This document shows, one piece after another, positions 58,288-64,000 of a stretch of DNA of 64,000 nt. The stretch is from positions 62,001-126,000 of the forward strand of contig JAYSGB010000001.1 in NCBI GenBank assembly GCA_041913045.1. The letters run 5' to 3'. A program made the translations under genes and the position numbers. Under the pieces are notes generated by a model. The model was not told the DNA's origin. It worked only from the letters and a program-made list of their open reading frames with translations, and did not search any database. Position 1 is the stretch's first letter; each line of letters opens with the position of its first letter. The stretch is from CAMLOF01 sp041913045 (GTDB lineage: Bacteria > Pseudomonadota > Gammaproteobacteria > Burkholderiales > Burkholderiaceae_C).

Positions 58288-60501
58288 ATGGACCACACCC
58301 ACCACCATCACGCCGGCCATCACCCTCACACAGCAGAGGGCGCCGAGCCTTCGCTGGCATCGCCGCCGTCGGCTGCGGGCACCGTGTACACCTGCCCCAT
58401 GCATCCGGAGATTCGCCAGGACCACCCTGGCACCTGCCCCAAGTGCGGCATGACGCTGGAACCGGTGATGCCTTCCCTGGACGACGAGGAAGACCCCGAA
58501 CTGCGCGACTTCCAGCGGCGCTTCTGGTGGACCTTGCCCCTGACCGTGTTGGTCACCTTTTTGGCCATGGCGGGGCACCGCGTGCCGGGCTTGGACATCG
58601 GCGTGCAAACCTGGCTGGAACTGGCGCTGTCGCTGCCCATCGTGCTGTGGGCGGGCATGCCCTTCTTCAAACGGGGCTGGCAATCGGTGGTGAACCGCAG
58701 CCCCAACATGTGGACGCTGATCGGCCTGGGCACGGGTGCAGCTTTCGTCTACAGCGTGGTGGCCACACTGGCGCCCGGGGTGTTCCCCGCGTCGTTCCTG
58801 TCGATGGGGCGCGTGGGGGTGTACTACGAGGCGGCGGCCGTGATCATCTCGCTGACATTGCTGGGGCAGGTGCTGGAGTTGAAGGCACGCTCGCAGACGT
58901 CGGCCGCGATCCGCTCGCTGCTGGGCCTGGCGCCCAAGACGGCACGGCGCATCCGGCCTGACGGCGGGGAAGAAGACGTGCCACTGGCGCACGTTCACAT
59001 TGGAGACTTGCTGCGTGTGCGCCCCGGAGAGAAGGTCCCCGTGGACGGTGCCGTCGTAGAGGGCGCGAGCGCCGTGAACGAATCGATGCTCACGGGTGAA
59101 CCCCTGCCCGTGAGCAAACAGCCGGGCGACCAGCTGATTGGCGCAACCCTCAACACCAGCGGCGCCCTGGTGATGCGGACGGAAAAGGTCGGCTCGGCCA
59201 CGGTGCTGTCGCAAATCGTGCAGATGGTGGCCCAGGCGCAGCGCTCCAAGGCCCCCATGCAGCGCATGGCCGACCAGGTGGCAGGCAAGTTTGTGCTCGC
59301 GGTCGTGGCTGTCGCGGTGGCCACCCTGCTGGCCTGGGGGTTCTTTGGCCCTGAACCAAGCTGGGTGTTTGGCCTCATCAATGCCGTAGCGGTGCTCATC
59401 ATCGCCTGCCCATGTGCCCTGGGTCTTGCCACGCCCATGTCCATCATGGTTGCCACCGGCAGGGGCGCCACGCAGGGCGTGCTGTTCCGTGACGCCGCCG
59501 CCATTGAGAACATGCGCAAGGTGGACACCCTGATCGTTGACAAGACCGGCACGTTGACAGAAGGCAAGCCCGCATTCGAGCGGGCCGTGGCGGCACTGGG
59601 CCACACCGAAAGCGACGTTCTGCAACTGGCAGCCAGCCTGGACCAAGGCAGCGAGCACCCGCTGGCGGAGGCAATTGTGCGCACAGCCCGGGAGCGGGGA
59701 TTGAGTCTTTATTCCGCAGGCCAGTTTGAATCGGCGTCTGGCATTGGCGTGACGGGCGTTGTCGATAGCAAACGGCTGGCCCTGGGCAACACCGCCCTGA
59801 TGGAGCGGGAAGGCGTGGACGTCTCGGGTCTGCATGAGCAAGCGGAGGCGCTGCGGCAAACGGGCGCCAGCGTGATGCACTTGGCCGTAGATGGGCGCCT
59901 GGCGGGCTTGTTGGCGGTGTCTGATCCGGTCAAGGCCAGCACGCCCGAGGCGTTGGAAACCCTGCACCAAGCGGGCATCCGCGTCATCATGGCCACGGGT
60001 GACGGCTGGACCACCGCGCGCGCGGTGGGCGCGCGCCTGAGCCTGGACGAGGTGCATGCCGAGGTGAAACCAGCCGACAAGCTCTACCTTGTAGAACGCC
60101 TTCAAGCCGAGGGAAAGGTCGTCGCCATGGCGGGCGACGGCATCAACGACGCACCGGCCTTGGCCAAGGCCGATGTTGGCGTGGCCATGGGCACAGGCAC
60201 CGACGTGGCCATGAACAGCGCCCAGGTGACGCTCGTGAAGGGCGACTTGCGCGGCATCGCCGTGGCACGGGGGCTGTCGGTGTCCACGGTTCGTAACATG
60301 AAGCAGAACCTGTTGTTTGCGTTCCTGTACAACGCGCTGGGCATACCGGTGGCGGCAGGCGTTCTGTTCCCGTTCACGGGCTGGCTGCTCTCGCCATTGA
60401 TCGCCGCGCTGGCCATGAGCCTGAGTTCAGCCTCGGTCATTGGCAACGCCCTGCGGCTGTCGAAGACGTCGCCTTCTGCTCACGGTACTGCCAGCCAGTG
60501 A
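58288..60501 (+). CDS. copA: Copper-translocating P1B-type ATPase with N-terminal heavy-metal-binding (HMBD) domain
   Basis: A 737-residue heavy-metal ATPase. The N-terminus is His-rich (MDHTHHHHAGHHPH) and is followed by an HMBD zinc-ribbon-like domain with CPMHPEIRQDHPGTCPKCGM (about 35-55). The HMA domain with GMTCxxC is absent. Membrane motif: ACPCALGLATP (CPC, Cu+). Catalytic motifs: MLTGEPLPV (actuator), DKTGTLTEG (phosphorylation Asp), HPLAEA (the SEHPL-type His), GDGINDAPAL, and at the end SLSSASVIGNALRL. The order of neighbours (CopRS, Met-rich protein, DUF2933) fits Cu(I) export to the periplasm. The stop is followed by the convergent DJ-1 gene. Confidence 0.93.
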   Translation: MDHTHHHHAGHHPHTAEGAEPSLASPPSAAGTVYTCPMHPEIRQDHPGTCPKCGMTLEPVMPSLDDEEDPELRDFQRRFWWTLPLTVLVTFLAMAGHRVPGLDIGVQTWLELALSLPIVLWAGMPFFKRGWQSVVNRSPNMWTLIGLGTGAAFVYSVVATLAPGVFPASFLSMGRVGVYYEAAAVIISLTLLGQVLELKARSQTSAAIRSLLGLAPKTARRIRPDGGEEDVPLAHVHIGDLLRVRPGEKVPVDGAVVEGASAVNESMLTGEPLPVSKQPGDQLIGATLNTSGALVMRTEKVGSATVLSQIVQMVAQAQRSKAPMQRMADQVAGKFVLAVVAVAVATLLAWGFFGPEPSWVFGLINAVAVLIIACPCALGLATPMSIMVATGRGATQGVLFRDAAAIENMRKVDTLIVDKTGTLTEGKPAFERAVAALGHTESDVLQLAASLDQGSEHPLAEAIVRTARERGLSLYSAGQFESASGIGVTGVVDSKRLALGNTALMEREGVDVSGLHEQAEALRQTGASVMHLAVDGRLAGLLAVSDPVKASTPEALETLHQAGIRVIMATGDGWTTARAVGARLSLDEVHAEVKPADKLYLVERLQAEGKVVAMAGDGINDAPALAKADVGVAMGTGTDVAMNSAQVTLVKGDLRGIAVARGLSVSTVRNMKQNLLFAFLYNALGIPVAAGVLFPFTGWLLSPLIAALAMSLSSASVIGNALRLSKTSPSAHGTASQ

Positions 60502-60513
60502 ATCAATGAAAGG

Positions 60514-61110
60514 TCAACACCACGGCATCAAATGCCCCATAGCCCGTTGCACGTAGGCTTCCTTCTCGCCCACCGGGGCCACGTAGTGCAGGGCGCTTTG
60601 CGCGGCGTCCACGCCTTCCAGCCGCGCCAGTACCCAGGCGGCCAGGTAGGTGGATGCCAGGCAGCCGCCTGCCGTGGCCACGTTGCCGCTGGCAAAGAGC
60701 GGCTGGTCCAGCACTTCAACGCCCGCCTCCTGCACCCAGGGTTTGGTGATGAGGTCGGTGCACGCGGGCACGGCGCCCAGCAGACCGAGCTTGGCCAGCA
60801 CCAGCGTGCCTGAACACTGCGCGCCCAACAGTTGCCGCGCGGGGTCCAACTGCAGCTGGGCCATCAGGGCCGGGTCGGCCACCACGTCGCGGGTCTTCAT
60901 GCCGCTGCCCACAATCACCGCGTCTGCCGCGCAGGCGTCGGCCAGCGTGGCCTGGGCCTGCAGCACCAGCCCGTTCATGGACTGCACCTGCGCCGTGGGG
61001 CTGGCAATGGACACGCGCCAGCCCGGCCTTTTCACGCGGTTGAGAATGCCGTAGGCGATGAGGGAATCGAGCTCGTTGTAGCCGTCAAAGGTGAGGATGG
61101 CGATGTGCAT
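60514..61110 (-). CDS. DJ-1/PfpI-family protein
   Basis: A 198-residue protein of the class I glutamine-amidotransferase-like fold. The nucleophile-elbow cysteine is in LLGAQCSGTLVLAKLG (about residue 99), the acidic partner is likely the Glu of YNELDSLIAYGIL, and a GGCLAS segment comes from the helix near residue 150. Family members act as glyoxalases, chaperones or isonitrile hydratases; I cannot choose between them. It lies 12 bases after the convergent copA and downstream of the antiporter operon, separated by 12 bases from mnhG. Confidence 0.88.
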   Translation of the reverse strand: MHIAILTFDGYNELDSLIAYGILNRVKRPGWRVSIASPTAQVQSMNGLVLQAQATLADACAADAVIVGSGMKTRDVVADPALMAQLQLDPARQLLGAQCSGTLVLAKLGLLGAVPACTDLITKPWVQEAGVEVLDQPLFASGNVATAGGCLASTYLAAWVLARLEGVDAAQSALHYVAPVGEKEAYVQRAMGHLMPWC

Positions 61111-61122
61111 GGTGGATGTGTT

Positions 61123-61500
61123 TCACTCCTTCGGATCGACTACTGCCGACGGGTGTTCCGAACCGTTCGCGCAAGCCTCTGCACGCTCCCGCAGCTCCCT
61201 GTAAACACCGGCTCGCATGATCAGCATGGAAACGACAGGCGCCGTCATCAGCACAAAAACGCTGATGAGCAGTTCGTGGATGACCAGACGTGACTGCAAC
61301 ACGGTGAAGTACAGCATGGAAGCCACGAGGATGCAGCCCGCCCCCAGCGTGATGGTGATGGCCGGGCCGTGCATCCGCTGGTAGAAGGTTTTCAGGCGCG
61401 CCAGGCCTGTGGCGCCGATCAGGGTGATCAAGCCGCCCAACACCAGAAAGAAGGCTACCGGGATCGCTGCCCACCAGGGCAAGGTTTCAATGCCGTTCAT
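61123..61500 (-). CDS. mnhG: Monovalent cation/H+ antiporter subunit G (Mnh/Pha)
   Basis: A 125-residue protein with three helices (about 11-32, 45-65 and 72-95) and the family pattern GGLITLIGATGLARLKTFYQRMHGPA. It is a small subunit of the multi-subunit Mrp-type Na+(K+)/H+ antiporter. It overlaps mnhF by 4 bases. The C-terminal tail after residue 100 is polar. Confidence 0.9.
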   Translation of the reverse strand: MNGIETLPWWAAIPVAFFLVLGGLITLIGATGLARLKTFYQRMHGPAITITLGAGCILVASMLYFTVLQSRLVIHELLISVFVLMTAPVVSMLIMRAGVYRELRERAEACANGSEHPSAVVDPKE

Positions 61501-61781
61501 TCAATCACCTCACCGCGCATCAGGAATTTGGCCAAGGCAATCGTTGACACGAAGCCGAGCAAGGCGATGATCAACGCCGCCTCGAAGTAGATCTGGCTGT
61601 CGTGGTTGATGCCCAGCATCAGCGCCAGCAACATGGCGCACATCCACAGAGTGTCGAGTGCCAGCACACGGTCCTGTGCAGAAGGGCCGACCAGCAGCCG
61701 GAACGCACACAACAGCATGGACAGCATGACGCAGGCAAGGGCAAAGAATGCGGCGGCAGAGAGCAGTGTCGCGGTCGTCAT
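61497..61781 (-). CDS. mnhF: Monovalent cation/H+ antiporter subunit F (Mnh/Pha)
   Basis: A 94-residue protein with three helices and the conserved loop LLVGPSAQDRVLALDTLWM (GPSxxDRVxAxD) that marks MnhF/MrpF. It is an essential small subunit of the complex. ATG 61781 overlaps the mnhE stop (ATGA), and the gene overlaps mnhG at its 3' end. Confidence 0.92.
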   Translation of the reverse strand: MTTATLLSAAAFFALACVMLSMLLCAFRLLVGPSAQDRVLALDTLWMCAMLLALMLGINHDSQIYFEAALIIALLGFVSTIALAKFLMRGEVIE

Positions 61782-62296
61782 GTGCGATCTCCTGGAGGGG
61801 GCGCCGACTCGAATACTTCGATGATGGGCCGCTCGTACCGTGTCTTGATGGTGTCGATCCACCATGCCTCGTCGTGCAGGTCGAAAACATGCAGCAGCAG
61901 TTCATGCTTTTCGGGCAGCAGGTCTACCCACACGGTTCCGGGTGTGGTGTTGATCAGGCAGGAAAGCAGCGCCAGGCCGTGGGGGCTGCGCAGATCCAGC
62001 GGCACACGGATGAACTGCGAGTTCACGTCTGCCGAGCGGCGCAGCAGGATGATCTGGCTGACGTTGAAGCAAGAGCGAACAATTTCAATGGCGGAGAAAC
62101 CCAGCAGCCGCAGCAGCGACAGCGGACGCCGAACGCGCGCATGGCCGTGCGGCAGCAAAGGCCTGGCCAAAAGCGGTGCCGCAATGCCAAGTGCACCGCC
62201 CAGGAGCCACGCCCCCAGTTCAATGCTCTGGCTCAGCAGCAGCCACATCAGCAGCAAGCTGACGGACAACAAGGGGGACGGTAACCATCGTTTCAC
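61778..62296 (-). CDS. mnhE: Monovalent cation/H+ antiporter subunit E (Mnh/Pha)
   Basis: A 172-residue MnhE/MrpE subunit. Two N-terminal helices (about 8-27 and 28-48) precede a cytoplasmic domain with SCLINTTPGTVWVDLLPEKHELLLHVFD, the family's NTxxPGT(V/W) signature. It overlaps its neighbours by 4 bases on both sides. Confidence 0.92.
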   Translation of the reverse strand: MKRWLPSPLLSVSLLLMWLLLSQSIELGAWLLGGALGIAAPLLARPLLPHGHARVRRPLSLLRLLGFSAIEIVRSCFNVSQIILLRRSADVNSQFIRVPLDLRSPHGLALLSCLINTTPGTVWVDLLPEKHELLLHVFDLHDEAWWIDTIKTRYERPIIEVFESAPPPGDRT

Positions 62297-63918
62297 TTCG
62301 CCATCTCCAATGCAGGGGGCCGTTGCACGGGCGGTTCACCCAAGATGTGCTGGCTGTAATCGGTGCTGCGCAGCAGGCCTTCGCTGGTACGGGCAAGGAA
62401 GTCGAACACCGTGCCAGCCTGCAGGGTCAACGTTACACAAAGCACCACCAATCCACCGATGGACGCCACCTCGGTAGCCTGCAGCCGTGGCGGTGTGGTC
62501 ACCCCGGATGCCCAGAAGATGCGCACCCCCAGGCGCATCAGCGCGATGATGGCCGCGAGACCTGCGGCAACGATCAAGGCGATGAGGAGCCACGTTGACA
62601 CGGGCACCTCGTCGGGCGCGGCGGCAAGCAAAGCGTGGAAAAGGCTGAACTTGGCGACGAACCCCGCCAAGGGTGGCATGCCAGTGATGACCAGAGCGCA
62701 CGCGGCAAAGCTCAGTCCCAGGAATGCAAAAGTGCCTGGAATGCCCACGCCCACTGGGTCTTCGGGTTTGTCTTCCACCGCAAAGGCTTCCATCGTCAGG
62801 GTCAGCAAGGCAGAACCCGGCGGCCGCATCCGCTCGGTGAGTTCGATCAGCAGCATGAAGGCCGCCATGGCCAGGGTTGAACCGATCAGGTAATAAAGGC
62901 CAGACGCCAGCACAGCACTGCCCGAGTGGCCGATGACGGCCAGAAGGGTTCCGGAGGAGATGATGGCGCCAAAGCCCGCCATGCGCCCGCCGTCCTGGCT
63001 GGCCAGCATCCCGATAGCGCCGAAGAGCAGCGTCGCCATGCCTGCGGCGGTGAGTGCGGCCAACCCGAAGTTGGTCAGCTCACCGGCCTGATCGCCAAAC
63101 ACCGTGACCCACACCCGCAACACCGCATAAACGCCGACCTTGGTCATGAGCACCAGCATGGCCCCGACGGGCGCAGATGCTGACGCATAGGTGGTAGGCA
63201 GCCAGAACCCGAGCGGCCACATGGCACCCTTGGTGAGGAAGGCGAGTGCAAGCACCGTCACGCCAATCTGCAGCAGCCAGGCGTCCTGCCCGGCGAGCAT
63301 GGGCACACGCCCCGCAAGATCGGCGATGTTGAGGGTGCCCGATGCCGCGTAGATGAGCGACACACCGATGAGGAACAGCAGCGACGCCACCAGGTTGACC
63401 GCTACGTATTGCATGCCGGCCTGAATGCGGCGCAAGTTGTAGCCGTGCAGCACCAGCCCATAGGACGCTGCCAGCATGACCTCAAAGAACACGAAGAGGT
63501 TGAAGAGGTCGTTGGTCAGGAATGCGCCGTTGAGCCCCATCAGCATGAACTGAAAGAGCGAGTGAAAGCTCACGCCGACACGGTCCCATCGCCTTGCCGA
63601 GAACACCAATACGGCCAGCGCGATGGTGGCGGTCAGCAGCAGCATAAGCGCAGTCAGCCGGTCCACCACCAAAGCAATGCCAAAAGGCGCGGCCCAGTTC
63701 GAGGCGAGGTACACACCAATGCCTGCGGGCCAGTGGTCTGCATCGGCCATGAGCAACAGCGCCAGGGCCACCAGCCACAGTAGCACGCCACTGCCCAGGC
63801 CCAAAGCGAACTTCAGGGTGTGCCGTCGCTGGTTGACGGGAATCAGCACGGCACCGGCCAGCAGCGGCAGCAGCACTGGCACGATGACAAGGTGCTGCAT
63901 CCAGGGCAGTGGGTTCAT
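62293..63918 (-). CDS. mnhD: Monovalent cation/H+ antiporter subunit D (Mnh/Pha)
   Basis: A 541-residue NuoL/M/N-like subunit with about 14 helices. Visible motifs are NLFVFFEVMLAASYGLVLHG (the Glu of TM5 is a proton-pathway residue), FLTKGAMWPLGFWLPTTYASAS (Lys in TM7 and the loop), GMLASQDGGRMAGFGAIISSG and GMPPLAGFVAKFSLF. It forms the ion-transporting core with subunit A. The overlap with mnhC (ATGA at 63915-63918) shows operon translation. Confidence 0.94.
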   Translation of the reverse strand: MNPLPWMQHLVIVPVLLPLLAGAVLIPVNQRRHTLKFALGLGSGVLLWLVALALLLMADADHWPAGIGVYLASNWAAPFGIALVVDRLTALMLLLTATIALAVLVFSARRWDRVGVSFHSLFQFMLMGLNGAFLTNDLFNLFVFFEVMLAASYGLVLHGYNLRRIQAGMQYVAVNLVASLLFLIGVSLIYAASGTLNIADLAGRVPMLAGQDAWLLQIGVTVLALAFLTKGAMWPLGFWLPTTYASASAPVGAMLVLMTKVGVYAVLRVWVTVFGDQAGELTNFGLAALTAAGMATLLFGAIGMLASQDGGRMAGFGAIISSGTLLAVIGHSGSAVLASGLYYLIGSTLAMAAFMLLIELTERMRPPGSALLTLTMEAFAVEDKPEDPVGVGIPGTFAFLGLSFAACALVITGMPPLAGFVAKFSLFHALLAAAPDEVPVSTWLLIALIVAAGLAAIIALMRLGVRIFWASGVTTPPRLQATEVASIGGLVVLCVTLTLQAGTVFDFLARTSEGLLRSTDYSQHILGEPPVQRPPALEMAK

Positions 63919-64000
63919 GGCTGGGGCTCCTCGCCGTCGACATGGTCACTGCCGGAGAGTCCGCGCGCGCCGATCATCATCACCAGATACAGCGCCGTGG
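63915..64000 (-). CDS. mnhC: Monovalent cation/H+ antiporter subunit C, C-terminal end only
   Basis: Only the last 27 codons are in the window, reading TALYLVMMIGARGLSGSDHV and then DGEEPQP and a stop overlapping the mnhD start. The position (C before D in Mrp operons) and a final hydrophobic segment followed by an acidic tail support MnhC. The rest of the gene lies outside the right edge. Confidence 0.75.
   Translation of the reverse strand, partial: TALYLVMMIGARGLSGSDHVDGEEPQP

Noticed and set aside
58057..60105. 682-codon open frame antisense to the copper ATPase
   Set aside because: All diagnostic P-type ATPase motifs are on the plus strand; the antisense product is His/Gln/Gly-rich without a domain.

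Overview
The window is about 64 kb of GC-rich chromosomal DNA, densely coded, with codon use and gene families typical of Burkholderiales. Six Bug/TctC-type solute receptor modules, many LysR regulators and CbbA-type aldolase point to Comamonadaceae (Hydrogenophaga/Acidovorax-like). This placement is inference from gene content; no rRNA or tRNA gene is present to confirm it. No stretch longer than 300 bases lacks a gene.

Layout, left to right. (1) 1-3511: glycerol catabolism: glpD (cut by the left edge), glpR and glpK, with repeated TTCGTTTTTG boxes in the AT-rich divergent promoter. (2) 3590-5695: class II fructose-bisphosphate aldolase and purC. (3) 5750-8366: a LysR regulator divergent from mmsA, with a palindromic operator between them. 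(4) 8434-11044: a chemoreceptor and a thioredoxin-TPR co-chaperone. (5) 11162-14417: purE-purK-sua5-trmO, an overlapping run joining purine synthesis to tRNA A37 modification. (6) 14483-19150: adaptor, permease and ATPase of a MacAB/DevBCA-like exporter, an unknown lipoprotein, and an AraC/O6-alkylguanine transferase fusion. (7) 19241-26590: a diguanylate cyclase, TerC, a Ca2+/Na+ exchanger, a tandem UspA, a KefB/YbaL-type antiporter and a DUF1232 protein. (8) 26629-31832: a GGDEF-EAL gene killed by a 1-bp frameshift and by an IS5-family element (932 bp, TTA target duplication), facing an intact diguanylate cyclase. (9) 32051-38008: a YegP protein, a self-sufficient CYP116B-type P450, an IclR regulator, a Bug receptor and an MFS transporter. 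Matching TTACGCA/TGCGTAA inverted repeats lie in front of the P450 and between iclR and the receptor. (10) 38010-44217: a fused PrpF-Bug protein, a normal Bug receptor, a LysR regulator and a PAS-GGDEF-EAL protein. (11) 44214-55321: a ten-gene co-directional cluster tctC-tctB-tctA-rraA-like-dehydrogenase-cyclase-bug-bug-lactonase-fumC with a divergent LysR gene. (12) 55310-60501: copper resistance (CopRS-like two-component system, a Met-rich periplasmic protein, a DUF2933 protein and a P1B ATPase) with a cop-box operator. (13) 60514-64000: a DJ-1/PfpI protein and the Mnh/Pha antiporter subunits G, F, E, D and the end of C.

How the parts work together: the window is a housekeeping core (purines, glycerol, aldolase, tRNA modification) with catabolic and transport islands between its blocks. 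The most unusual points are the PrpF-Bug fusion, which carries a substrate-receptor module with no signal peptide; the shared palindromic operator that ties an IclR regulator to a self-sufficient P450 and a Bug receptor; and the ten-gene tripartite tricarboxylate transporter operon, which has one membrane pair, three receptors and a set of oxidation/hydrolysis/lyase enzymes for an unidentified carboxylate.
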